Positions 1 through 7,282 of a stretch of 19,520 nucleotides of DNA are shown one piece after another. Each line of letters starts with the position of its first letter. Position 1 is the first letter of the stretch. The position numbers and the translations under genes are program-made. The DNA lies in assembly GCA_035634055.1 (NCBI GenBank), contig DASQDR010000139.1, positions 1 through 19,520 of the forward strand, read 5' to 3'. The notes under the pieces were generated by a model. It was given only the letters and a program-made list of their open reading frames with translations. It made no database searches and was not told the DNA's origin. The DNA comes from JAICTV01 sp035634055 (lineage in GTDB: Bacteria; Planctomycetota; Phycisphaerae; Tepidisphaerales; Tepidisphaeraceae).

Positions 1-821
1 GGCACGCTGGGCGAGCTCATGTAATTGGTCGTGTAGACGAGCACATCGTTGCGGTCCAGCGGCGTGCCGGGCGGCTTCTCGCCGGTGCGGTAGCGCACGC
101 CGCAGTCGGCGACGAGCAGCACCTCTGCGGAGTTGCGGATCTTGTCGAACTTCCCGTTGAGCGGGAGCCCTAGCCCGCCGCCGCCGATCGGCCCGCCGTA
201 GACGCTCATGTTGTCGTTCCACCCAAACTTGCCCTGGTTGGCGCTGCGGTCGATCTGGGCGCCGATGTCGGCGTTGACTCCGTAAGAGATCGGCCAGCCC
301 GCGCCCTCCGGGTCCATGTTGTTGAACAGCACCAACCCTGGCCCCGCTGGCGTCTTCTCCGGGGTCATCGTGCCGTACGCGCCGGAGATCTCCTGCGACG
401 GGTCGCTCGGGCAGAGAAACACCTTCGACGCGTTCTGCGGCGCGTTGGGGAACCACTCGACGCCACGAACCCCAAGGTACGGCAGCAGCGAGCTGGCCCA
501 GTCCAGCAGCACGGGCGGGTTGGTGCCCGAGCGATAGACCCAGATCGAGCGCGTCGGGTCGTTCTGATACGCCCACTGCTTGTCCGACACCGCCGGCATG
601 TAGCCGCGGTGCTCCTGGGCGAACAATCGGATCGCCAGCGCGACCTGCCGGGCGTTGGACGCGCAGGCGACGGCGCGAGCCGATTCGCGCGCCCGCCCGA
701 GCGTCGGGAGCAGGATGCCGATCAGGCCGGCGAGGATGCCGATGACCACGAGCAATTCGACGAGCGTGAAGCCGCCCGCGCGAAGCCGGCGGGCCCGGCG
801 GTGGGAGGATGTGCGACTCAT
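1..821 (-). CDS. Prepilin-like secreted protein with type IV pilin-like N-terminal methylation motif (3' partial)
   Basis: The protein reads inward from an ATG at 821 and is still open at the left edge (273 codons visible), so the C-terminus is missing. After a basic leader of about 17 residues it carries GFTLVELLVVIGILAGLIG, the class III prepilin signal, with expected cleavage between G17 and F18 and a Glu five residues after the cut. The rest is a soluble domain with no catalytic motif that I recognise. Planctomycetes encode many such proteins of the prepilin-type 'H-X9-DG' family; they are presumed to be exported or pseudopilin-like, and their roles are mostly unknown. AGAGGTGA lies just upstream of the ATG and is a good ribosome site. 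Only 4 bases separate this start from the amylase stop, so the two genes are probably co-transcribed and perhaps translationally coupled. Confidence 0.88.
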   Translation of the reverse strand, partial: MSRTSSHRRARRLRAGGFTLVELLVVIGILAGLIGILLPTLGRARESARAVACASNARQVALAIRLFAQEHRGYMPAVSDKQWAYQNDPTRSIWVYRSGTNPPVLLDWASSLLPYLGVRGVEWFPNAPQNASKVFLCPSDPSQEISGAYGTMTPEKTPAGPGLVLFNNMDPEGAGWPISYGVNADIGAQIDRSANQGKFGWNDNMSVYGGPIGGGGLGLPLNGKFDKIRNSAEVLLVADCGVRYRTGEKPPGTPLDRNDVLVYTTNYMSSPSV

Positions 822-825
822 TCGG

Positions 826-3800
826 TCACCTCTGAGGCTTGCATGCATTCAGCTCATGCGACGGCGAGAGATAGGGGCGGCGGCGGCGACGCCCCGAGCA
901 GGCGGCGGCGGCGATCGCCAGCGCCACCAGGCCGGCCGGCTCCGGGACGGCGGTCGTTGCGCCGTCGGCCAGCGCCACGCCGCCGGCCGCGGGCACGGCG
1001 GTATCCAGCGCCGCGCCGCCGTTGAGCGAGGCGTTGGAGTCGATGATGAAGTAATCGTCGCCGTTGACCTTGCCGTTGTAGTCGAAATCGCCGTTGAAGT
1101 ACGAGGCGGCGACCCCGCCCGCGCCAATGCTGGAGTCGATGCGGAAGTAGTCGTCGCCGTCGATCTTCCCGTTGAGGTCCGCGTCGCCGGCGCGGGTGTA
1201 CTTCACCAGCACGCTGGTGGCGTCGACCTGGCGTCCGAACCAGGTCGCGGTCTGCGTGCCGGTGAGCCCGAGCACCGCCGACGCCTCGCCGACGGCGAGG
1301 GTGGTCTTGCCGGAGTTGCCGGCGGCGGAGGAGCTGACGACGCCGGTCGCGCCGTTCCAGCCGCCGGCGTTGTACCCGCGCGCCAGCATCCCGGTGACGC
1401 CGTCGTAGCCGCTGCCGGCGACGAACGCGCCGAGGACGCTCGCGCCGGTGTAATCGACGGCCAGGTTGTTGTTGGTCAGGTCAAGCTTACCGGTGTCGGC
1501 GGCGAGCGAGCGGGTGACGATCACCTTGCCGCCGTTGACGCCGGGCGCGGTGTCGGTGGTGAGCTTGGCCGCGCCGCCGGCGGCGACGCTCAAGCCGCGG
1601 ATCCGCTGGCTGGCGGTGAAGTTCGTGGCGCTGCCGGCGCCGGTGGTGCTGACGGCCAGCGAGGTGCCGCCGTCGCTGTTGATGTGGGTCGCGCCGCCGG
1701 CGGTCACCAGCGTCACGCCGGACTGGTGGAACTGCGAACCGTTGATGTTCAGCGTCTCGGCGCCGGTCTTGGTCAGCGTCTTGCCGGACTGGAGCGCGAA
1801 GTTGTTGCTGAACGTGAGCGGCACGCCGGCGACGCTGGCCCCCGAGACGCTGAGCGCGCCGGCCGGGACGTGCAGGGTCCCGTTCAGCGCCTGCGCCCGC
1901 TTCAGCCGGAGGCTGGTCGCCTGCGCGATCGTCGCGGCGCTGGCGCCCTTGGCGGTCAGCCACGGGACGTTCAGCACGTTGTCCGACTCGTCCACCAGCC
2001 CGTCGGCGTTCAGGTCGGCGGCGGGGTTGAACGAGGTGTTGTTGCTGGCCAGCACCGTCTCGAACGCGTCGACGTCGTTGGGGGAGTAAGCGTTGTCGAA
2101 GGTGAGGTCGCCGAGCCCCTTGCCGCGACCGTTGCTGATGGCGATGGCGTTGATGCGCTGCACGCTCACGCCGCCGCCGGCGTACTTGAGCTGCCCGTCG
2201 TAGGTCAGCTCGAAGGTGACGATGGTGGTCGAGTGGTTGCCGTTGGTGTAGTCGATGCCGTAGGCGAACTCGTCGCGGTCGTACTCGCGGGCGGAATTGC
2301 TGCCGCCGGCGGCGAGCTGCACGAGCTGGTCGATGGTGAACTGGTTGGCCCCGATGTTGTGGAAGACGGCCACGCCGGTCGCGGTCTTGTCCAGCGACTT
2401 GACGATCAGGTCGCGGCTGGAGCTGGAGCCGGAGATCGCCACGAAGCGGTCCACCGCGCTGACCGGGCGCTGGCGGTCGACGTAGACGACCTTCTTAAAG
2501 TCGGTGTAGACCGCGGGCCCGCCGTCGCCGCCGGTGGCGCTGTTGCGGTGGCGGTAGGCGCGGGCAGTGACGTAGTGGTACCCCTCGGAGAGGTTGGCGG
2601 CGTTGACGGTCTGGCTGAACGCGCCGGTCCCTCCGCCGTAGAGCGGGCTGGCGGACTGGAAGTTCTCGAAGCCGTAGGAGACGTCGCCGGGCGCGGTAAT
2701 GTCGACCTGCCCGTTGTTGTTGACGTCAACGCCGCCGTCGATGCGGAGCATGCCGGAATCGCCGTCGGCGTGGACGTCGTGCCACCCGCCGACGAGAACC
2801 GGGTTGGTCTGGAGCGTCACGTTGAACGAGTCGCCGCGGATCACCTCGACCGCCGTCTGCCGCACAATGCCGTTGTCGTTCACGCTGGTGGGGGTCTGCC
2901 CCGCGAGGGTCTTGGCGACGCCGGTGAGCGAGATCGTGCCCTTGGGGCCGGGCAACCCGTAGACGACGTAGCCGCGGCCGTGCGCTTCACCGCTGGGGTT
3001 GGCGTTGCGCGGGATGTTGATGCCGACGCGGCGGTCGCCCTGCACCAGGACCCAGTCATGGATGTCGTTGCCGGTCGGGTCCACCTTCGGGTCGGTCGCG
3101 TTGCCGGTCAACTCGACCAGGCGCTGCCCGGGCTCGAAGGCAGTATCGAACCAGCGCGTGTCGAACCCGCCGTCGCCGCGGTTGCTCAGCCCGACCACCA
3201 TCGACTTCTCGCGCTCGAAGACAAGGGTCTCCTTGTCGATCCAGCGCTCGGCGTAGTTGCCTCGGCCGTGGGTGTTGCGGATGTTGACCAGCTTGGTGAT
3301 CTTGTCGCTGACCTTGGGGTTGCCGTTGGCGTCGAGGTCGCCGAAGTCCAGCCCTCCGAGCACGTCGCCGCGGCTGGCCTTGGGGAAGTTGCGCGCCTTG
3401 TCGAACTCGCGGGCGTTGAAGTAGACCACCGCGTTGCCCGGGCGCATGAGCAGGTAGGCGTTGGCGACGTTGCCCAGCTCGGCGCCGAACTCGTCGTGGC
3501 TGGCGTCGAAGGCGACCCCCTGGCTGCCGTCGTTGGCCAGGCCGTCGCCCCTGTCCTGCGTGTCCTCGACCACCAGCCGCCAGTCGTTCCCGAGCCCGTT
3601 GGCCTTGAGGTTGCGCTCCAGCGCGTAGTGCAGGGCGAAGTCCAAGGCGTCGCGGTTGGCGAAGCCGTCCTTCTTGATCGACTGCTGCACCTTGGCGACG
3701 TTGCCGTCGAGGAACTCGCCGAAGGAAAAGACCCGCCGCCGCGTCCCGTCCAGCAGCAGCCGTTGGTTCGCCCCGTGCACCGCCTGGTCGAGGAACTCCA

Positions 3801-4707
3801 GCACCCAGTCCGGGTTGTCGTGGGGCTTGTTCTGAACGTCGTCCCACTCCTGGATCATGTGCTTGGTGGCGTCCAGGCGGAAGCCGTCGATGCCGATGGT
3901 TTCGATCATCCACCGCGCGTGGCGCATCAGGTAGCCGGTCGAGTTTTCCGCCACGGGGTCGCCGGCCGAGGGATTGGCGGTGTTGAAGCGGTGGTAGGTG
4001 ATTCCGTCAACGGTATAGGTCGGCCCCTGAAGGTCGGTGTAGAAGCGGCGGTTGGCCTCGGTGGGGACGTTGGCCAGCCGCTCGTAAGCGGGAGTGGTGC
4101 CGGCGGGGAGGTTGTTGGCAAAGCCGGGGACGGGGTTGCGGATGTAGTCATACTTCTTGCCCGGGGCGATGTCGATCAGGCCGATGCCGGGGATGCGGCC
4201 CTTGAAGTCGCCGCCCTCGAACGCGCCGTGGAAGTCGCCGTCGACGTCGTCGTCGCGCGTCAGAACGAAGCCGGGGTATCCGCCGGAATCCTTGAAGCCG
4301 GGCGTGGCGAGGTCGGCCAGGCCGTTGTGGTTCCACACCATGTCGGTGTAGATGCTGGCGCCGAACTTGTGGACCTCGTTGACGACGGTCTTCAGGCCGG
4401 TCTCGGTGCCGTAGAGAGTGGGCTTGCCGCCCGAGCCGAGGTCGAAGCGGTCGTAGACGTCGTAGCCGACGGATTGATTACCCTGCTCGGCGCGGCCGGG
4501 CGGCGGGGTCCAGAGCCCGCCGAAGCCGGCCATGAACATGTCGGGCGCCCGCCGCTCCAGCGTCTTGTAGCTGGCCTCGAACATCTGGAGGATCGCCGGC
4601 GCCGACACGTTCTGCGCGTGCGCGGCGGCGCCCGGCAGCGCCGCCAGCGCTGCGGCGGCGAGCAGGGCGGTGCGGGGGCGACAACTGCGGCTACGCGGTG
4701 AAGGCAT
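826..4707 (-). CDS. Secreted GH13 alpha-amylase with beta-rich region, dockerin-like calcium loops and PEP-CTERM anchor
   Basis: Predicted 1293-residue extracellular glycosidase. Residues 1-32 are a signal peptide (Arg-rich start, hydrophobic core, AAAHAQ). The GH13 barrel shows all conserved regions: DMVWNH (122-127), GFRLDATKH with nucleophile Asp279, SFGEF with acid/base Glu331, and ASHDE with His404-Asp405. Four DxNxDG-type loops (about 660-675, 898-909, 1175-1186, 1207-1218) look like EF-hand/dockerin calcium sites. Residues about 920-1165 are Gly/Thr/Ser-rich predicted beta strand with the GYNAGGWNG motif common in planctomycete exoproteins. VPEP at 1254 followed by a hydrophobic stretch and RRRRR is a PEP-CTERM sorting signal; unusually, 16 residues follow the Arg cluster. 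I chose the ATG at 4707 because it gives a normal signal peptide; the frame stays open to a GTG at 4770. The ribosome site is weak (GAGAG). Substrate starch or alpha-glucan is inferred from family and neighbours. Confidence 0.93.
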   Translation of the reverse strand: MPSPRSRSCRPRTALLAAAALAALPGAAAHAQNVSAPAILQMFEASYKTLERRAPDMFMAGFGGLWTPPPGRAEQGNQSVGYDVYDRFDLGSGGKPTLYGTETGLKTVVNEVHKFGASIYTDMVWNHNGLADLATPGFKDSGGYPGFVLTRDDDVDGDFHGAFEGGDFKGRIPGIGLIDIAPGKKYDYIRNPVPGFANNLPAGTTPAYERLANVPTEANRRFYTDLQGPTYTVDGITYHRFNTANPSAGDPVAENSTGYLMRHARWMIETIGIDGFRLDATKHMIQEWDDVQNKPHDNPDWVLEFLDQAVHGANQRLLLDGTRRRVFSFGEFLDGNVAKVQQSIKKDGFANRDALDFALHYALERNLKANGLGNDWRLVVEDTQDRGDGLANDGSQGVAFDASHDEFGAELGNVANAYLLMRPGNAVVYFNAREFDKARNFPKASRGDVLGGLDFGDLDANGNPKVSDKITKLVNIRNTHGRGNYAERWIDKETLVFEREKSMVVGLSNRGDGGFDTRWFDTAFEPGQRLVELTGNATDPKVDPTGNDIHDWVLVQGDRRVGINIPRNANPSGEAHGRGYVVYGLPGPKGTISLTGVAKTLAGQTPTSVNDNGIVRQTAVEVIRGDSFNVTLQTNPVLVGGWHDVHADGDSGMLRIDGGVDVNNNGQVDITAPGDVSYGFENFQSASPLYGGGTGAFSQTVNAANLSEGYHYVTARAYRHRNSATGGDGGPAVYTDFKKVVYVDRQRPVSAVDRFVAISGSSSSRDLIVKSLDKTATGVAVFHNIGANQFTIDQLVQLAAGGSNSAREYDRDEFAYGIDYTNGNHSTTIVTFELTYDGQLKYAGGGVSVQRINAIAISNGRGKGLGDLTFDNAYSPNDVDAFETVLASNNTSFNPAADLNADGLVDESDNVLNVPWLTAKGASAATIAQATSLRLKRAQALNGTLHVPAGALSVSGASVAGVPLTFSNNFALQSGKTLTKTGAETLNINGSQFHQSGVTLVTAGGATHINSDGGTSLAVSTTGAGSATNFTASQRIRGLSVAAGGAAKLTTDTAPGVNGGKVIVTRSLAADTGKLDLTNNNLAVDYTGASVLGAFVAGSGYDGVTGMLARGYNAGGWNGATGVVSSSAAGNSGKTTLAVGEASAVLGLTGTQTATWFGRQVDATSVLVKYTRAGDADLNGKIDGDDYFRIDSSIGAGGVAASYFNGDFDYNGKVNGDDYFIIDSNASLNGGAALDTAVPAAGGVALADGATTAVPEPAGLVALAIAAAACSGRRRRRPYLSPSHELNACKPQR

Positions 4708-4817
4708 GCGTGACTCTCGACAACACGAGGAACGGCGGCCGGGCAAACGCCTCCGGGCCGGCGGCGGCACCGCGGGTGAGCCCGCCCGACGGGCGCCGCT
4801 GCTGCGAAGTACGTGGC

Positions 4818-4848
4818 CGGGCAGGGGGAGGTTTCATAACCCTGCCCG
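4818..4848 (-). other. Stem-loop in amylase mRNA leader
   Basis: A perfect 9-bp inverted repeat, CGGGCAGGG pairing with CCCTGCCCG around a 13-base loop, lies between the predicted amylase transcription start (about 4867) and its ATG at 4707. It would fold in the untranslated leader. No T-run follows, so it is not an intrinsic terminator. It might stabilise the mRNA or affect early elongation; its function is unknown. Confidence 0.4.
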
Positions 4849-4858
4849 CGCGACCCGT

Positions 4859-4870
4859 TTAACCGGTTAA
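4859..4870. promoter_or_regulatory. Candidate LacI-family operator at the amylase promoter
   Basis: TTAACCGGTTAA is a perfect 12-bp palindrome with a central CG, the usual architecture of LacI/GalR-family operators, where hinge-helix Leu residues open the central CpG step. It covers the predicted transcription start of the amylase gene, a position suited to repression. A 10/12-identical copy lies in the promoter of the neighbouring PEP-CTERM gene (5895-5906). The LacI-type regulator encoded at 6104 is the obvious candidate ligand. Confidence 0.6.
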
Positions 4871-4873
4871 CTT

Positions 4874-4919
4874 ATTCTGCCCCCGGGCCGCCCGCCTGGC
4901 AACTAAAAACTTTTTCCTC
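4874..4919 (-). promoter_or_regulatory. Predicted sigma70-type promoter of the amylase gene with an AT-rich UP-like element
   Basis: Read on the minus strand: TTGCCA (-35, 4902-4897, 5/6 to consensus), a 17-base spacer, then CAGAAT (-10, 4879-4874, 4/6). Directly upstream of the -35 lies AAAAAGTTTTT (about 4905-4915), an island of A/T tract in very GC-rich DNA that resembles an UP element. The predicted start is near 4867, inside the operator palindrome, giving a leader of about 160 bases. The rest of the 4708-5023 gap holds the leader stem-loop and the terminator of the next gene; I see no gene in it. Confidence 0.5.
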
Positions 4920-4936
4920 TGTGCGGGCGCGACATC

Positions 4937-4994
4937 AAAAAGAGCGGGCCCGCCGTCCGGGCTCGACGAATCGAGCGGCGGGGCGGCGGGCCCG
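4937..4994 (-). terminator. Intrinsic terminator of the small PEP-CTERM gene
   Basis: On the minus strand a perfect 10-bp stem (CGGGCCC-containing arms at 4946-4955 and 4984-4993) encloses a second 6-bp stem, GCTCGA/TCGAGC with a four-base loop, and is followed by TCTTTTTG. It begins about 30 bases after the stop codon at 5024. This is a textbook Rho-independent terminator and separates that gene from the downstream amylase promoter, so the two are separate transcription units. Confidence 0.9.
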
Positions 4995-5023
4995 GGAGAA
5001 ACTCAATGGGTGGCCCGCTCGCC

Positions 5024-5749
5024 TCAGGCGACGCGGCGGCGGCGGAGCAGCCCGACCGCGCCCAGCGCCAGCAGCGTCAGGCTGCCCGGCTCCGGCACCA
5101 CGTACGTGCCGTTGGACGTGCCGGTGAACGCGTTGTGACCCTGCGTGCCGGTGGCGGTTCCAGCGACGAACTCCGTCGAACGGAAGCCAGAGTCGGCGAT
5201 GTAAGTGCCGAACAGATCGAACGACGTCGGGCTGCCGATCAGCGACAGCGGGATCGAGAACGTGTAGCTGCTGGCGCTTTCGGTCCCGACCGGGCTCAGG
5301 TTCGCGCTGCCGTTGCTGCCGTTGGTGCCGTAAGTGTGGGCGCCGCCGCTGGCCAGCGTGAAGAACCCGCCGAAGTTGGCGGCCTTGGGGCCCAGGGCAA
5401 TGGCGTAATCGGCATCAAAGCCGGTGGGGAAGGTCAGCGCGCTGCGGTCGCCGCCGTTGAACCCGGAGATCGCCCGGCGGAGGGCGTCGATGTTGTCGGT
5501 GAAGCCGGAAGTGTCGGTGAAGCCGCCGTTCATGGCGTCGATGTAGAGCACCAGCACGTCGTTGGCGTTGCCCGCGCCGCGGGTCCAGGTGCCGGAAAGG
5601 GTGGTGCCGTCGTCGGACAGCGTGACGCTGCCGGTGCCGACGGCGCCGCCGAAGCCGGTGTTGCCGTTGCCGTTATAGGTGGTCGCCGCGCCGGCGACGC
5701 TCGTGCACGCCAGAACGGCCAGCCCCGCCAAGATCTTGGTCAAACGCAT
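5024..5749 (-). CDS. Small secreted PEP-CTERM protein, function unknown, possibly a carbohydrate-binding beta-sandwich
   Basis: 241 residues. The N-terminus (MRLTKILAGLAVLACTSVAG) is a signal peptide with likely cleavage after AGA near residue 21. The C-terminus VPEPGSLTLLALGAVGLLRR followed by more Arg is a canonical PEP-CTERM signal, so the protein is probably processed by an exosortase-type enzyme and held at the cell surface. The body is rich in Gly, Thr, Ser, Asn and Phe with predicted strands (NDVLVLYIDA, SYTFSIPLSLIG, FDLFGTYIADSGF). This pattern recalls CBM9/DOMON-type sandwiches, but I cannot confirm a family. A strong GGAGGT sits 7 bases before the ATG. The gene has its own promoter and terminator, and its promoter carries the same operator-like motif as the amylase, so a surface role in starch capture or attachment is an inference from context. 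Confidence 0.85.
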   Translation of the reverse strand: MRLTKILAGLAVLACTSVAGAATTYNGNGNTGFGGAVGTGSVTLSDDGTTLSGTWTRGAGNANDVLVLYIDAMNGGFTDTSGFTDNIDALRRAISGFNGGDRSALTFPTGFDADYAIALGPKAANFGGFFTLASGGAHTYGTNGSNGSANLSPVGTESASSYTFSIPLSLIGSPTSFDLFGTYIADSGFRSTEFVAGTATGTQGHNAFTGTSNGTYVVPEPGSLTLLALGAVGLLRRRRVA

Positions 5750-5836
5750 AGCGCAACCTCCACAAACCGATGCCGGCGTGAAGCCGGCCCGTAACCAGAT
5801 GAAGAATCAGACGTGAGGCGTCGGGCGGACGGTCTT

Positions 5837-5878
5837 GGCCCTCCAAGATCGGCCCGGTGATGGCAGCGCCCGAGGGCC
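5837..5878 (-). other. Possible leader hairpin of the small PEP-CTERM gene
   Basis: GGCCCTC at 5837-5843 and GAGGGCC at 5872-5878 form a perfect 7-bp inverted repeat separated by 28 GC-rich bases, within the predicted 136-base leader of the gene starting at 5749. It could be a folded leader or chance in GC-rich DNA. Confidence 0.25.
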
Positions 5879-5891
5879 CTGCCGTCGTTTC

Positions 5892-5919
5892 AATTTAATC
5901 GGTTTAGCGGCATTGTCAA
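5892..5919 (-). promoter_or_regulatory. Predicted promoter of the small PEP-CTERM gene
   Basis: Minus strand: a perfect consensus TTGACA (-35, 5919-5914), a 16-base spacer and TAAATT (-10, 5897-5892, 4/6). The predicted start is near 5885. The operator-like motif lies across the spacer and the -10. Confidence 0.55.
5894..5907. promoter_or_regulatory. Second candidate LacI-family operator
   Basis: The core TTAATCGGTTTA (5895-5906) matches 10 of 12 bases of the perfect palindrome TTAACCGGTTAA at 4859-4870 and keeps the central CG. It lies between the -35 and -10 of the PEP-CTERM gene promoter, 197 bases from the start of the divergent LacI-type gene. Binding here would block RNA polymerase. 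Identification rests on similarity to the first site and its position. Confidence 0.5.
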
Positions 5920-5985
5920 ATTCACCGTGGAAAATCTTGTACCCGCCCCGCCTTGCAGCCCGGCGGGCGCGACCTTTGTTCGGGT

Positions 5986-6013
5986 TTGACACCGTTCAAC
6001 ACCTAAGTAAACT
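5986..6013 (+). promoter_or_regulatory. Predicted promoter of the LacI-type regulator and downstream operon
   Basis: Plus strand: a perfect TTGACA (-35, 5986-5991), a 16-base spacer and TAAACT (-10, 6008-6013, 4/6). The start would be near 6020, about 84 bases before the regulator ATG at 6104. With the minus-strand promoter at 5892-5919 this makes the 354-base gap a divergent control region; I see no gene in it. Confidence 0.5.
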
Positions 6014-6023
6014 GTTTCAACAG
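6012..6023. promoter_or_regulatory. Inverted repeat at the regulator promoter, possible autoregulatory site
   Basis: CTGTTTCAACAG is an inverted repeat with 5-bp arms and a two-base centre, overlapping the -10 and predicted start of the LacI-type gene. It does not have the central CG of the other two sites, so it could bind a different factor or be incidental. Confidence 0.3.
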
Positions 6024-6103
6024 GTTGCCGAACAACCGTCCGAAGCCCGCGTGACCTTCCCGCCGGCTTTCAGATGAGGCGTCACCCTCGCCGAGGTGGG
6101 AAC

Positions 6104-7282
6104 ATGACTAGCGACATCGAACTCACCCGCTCGGCCGGGCGCAGACCGCGGCGAGCGGCGGCGCGATCGCATTCTGCGGCCGCCAGCGGCCCCGGGACCA
6201 TTCCGTTGGCTGATTCGGCCGTCGCCACCGCCGCGCCTCCCGTCGGCGGCGACGGGAAGAAGGTCTCCATGCGCGAGGTGGCGCGCCTCGCCAAGGTGAG
6301 CGTGGCGACGGTCTCGATGGTCCTCAATGACAATCCGCGCATCAGCCGCGCCACGCACATGAAGGTGCAGCGGCTGATCGACCGCCTGGGCTACCGACCC
6401 AACCGCCTGGCGCAGTCGCTCTCCGGCCGCTACACGCAGGTACTGGCGGTGATGCTGCCCGCGCTGCGGCACGCGTTTGCCGACGCCTACTTCGGCGAGC
6501 TGATCAGCGGCATCTGCGACCGCGCCGGGAAGATGGGCTACAAGGTCATGCTCGAGCAGGCCAAGCCCGACTTCGTCAAGGACCGCCAGCACATCGAGAT
6601 CTTCGAGCGCCGCTACGTCGACGGCATCCTCGCGCTCGGCTGCAACGACCGCCACGCCTGGCTCAAGGATTTCGCCGACGCCAAGTACCCGCTGATCGTC
6701 GTTGACAATTACTTCAACCAGTGGAACCTCGACCACGTCGTGTGCGACTATCGCAGCGGCGCCGAGCAGGTGATGAACTACCTGCTCCAGCTCGGCCACC
6801 GGCGGATCGGGTTGATCAACGCAGCCCAGGAGATCCGCACGTCGCGCGACGTGCTGGAGACGTACCGGGCGAAGCTGGCGGGCGCGGGCGTGACGCCGGC
6901 GGCGGGGTGGGTGGAGGACGGGAAGTTCACCGAGGAGGGCGGCGCCCGCGCCGCCGAGATGATCCTCGAGCGCGACCCCAGCGTGACCGCCCTGTTCGCC
7001 GGGAACGACAAGATGGCGCTGGGCGCGCTGCACTACCTCGACCGCCGCAACATGGACGTGCCGCGGCAGATCTCGGTGGTCGGGTTCGACGACCTGCGTC
7101 ACGCCGCCTTCGTCACGCCGGCGCTGACCACCGTCCACCTGCCGCTGTACGAGGTGGGCGCGCTGGCGTGCGAGCGGCTGATCGAGCGGGCGCACGGGCG
7201 GGCGGAGAAGGTCGCGGAAAAGCTGCCGACGCACCTGATGGTCCGCGAATCGACCGCCATGGCCGCCGGCGTCAGCGGCTGA
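6104..7282 (+). CDS. LacI/GalR-family transcriptional regulator (probable maltodextrin/starch repressor)
   Basis: 392 residues from ATG 6104, which has GAGGTGG about 7 bases upstream. Residues about 56-110 are the LacI-type helix-turn-helix (MREVARLAKVSVATVSMVLN) plus hinge (GYRPNRLAQSLSG, with the hinge Leu that intercalates at a central CpG). Residues about 115-390 form the periplasmic-binding-like sensor domain, with the family signatures GHRRIGLI and VVGFDDLRHAAFVTPALTTV. The first 55 residues are a low-complexity Arg/Ala/Pro extension absent from typical members (about 335 residues). An internal ATG at 6269 with AAGAAGG upstream would give 337 residues and is a plausible alternative start. 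Recognition-helix positions matching LacI Tyr17/Gln18/Arg22 read Val/Ala/Met. It heads a plus-strand run of sugar genes. The effector is unknown; maltose or a related sugar is inferred from context. Confidence 0.92.
   Translation: MTSDIELTRSAGRRPRRAAARSHSAAASGPGTIPLADSAVATAAPPVGGDGKKVSMREVARLAKVSVATVSMVLNDNPRISRATHMKVQRLIDRLGYRPNRLAQSLSGRYTQVLAVMLPALRHAFADAYFGELISGICDRAGKMGYKVMLEQAKPDFVKDRQHIEIFERRYVDGILALGCNDRHAWLKDFADAKYPLIVVDNYFNQWNLDHVVCDYRSGAEQVMNYLLQLGHRRIGLINAAQEIRTSRDVLETYRAKLAGAGVTPAAGWVEDGKFTEEGGARAAEMILERDPSVTALFAGNDKMALGALHYLDRRNMDVPRQISVVGFDDLRHAAFVTPALTTVHLPLYEVGALACERLIERAHGRAEKVAEKLPTHLMVRESTAMAAGVSG

Noticed and set aside
655..4701. A 1348-codon open frame on the plus strand across the amylase
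   Set aside because: It is low-complexity Val/Ala/Gly/Asp/Arg with no domain, and the opposite strand encodes an amylase with intact catalytic motifs and signal peptide. High GC leaves antisense frames open.
4905..4915. AAAAAC/TTTTT stretch as a terminator of the small PEP-CTERM gene
   Set aside because: No GC stem precedes it, and a far better terminator with stem and T-run is at 4937-4994; its place just upstream of a -35 fits an UP element.
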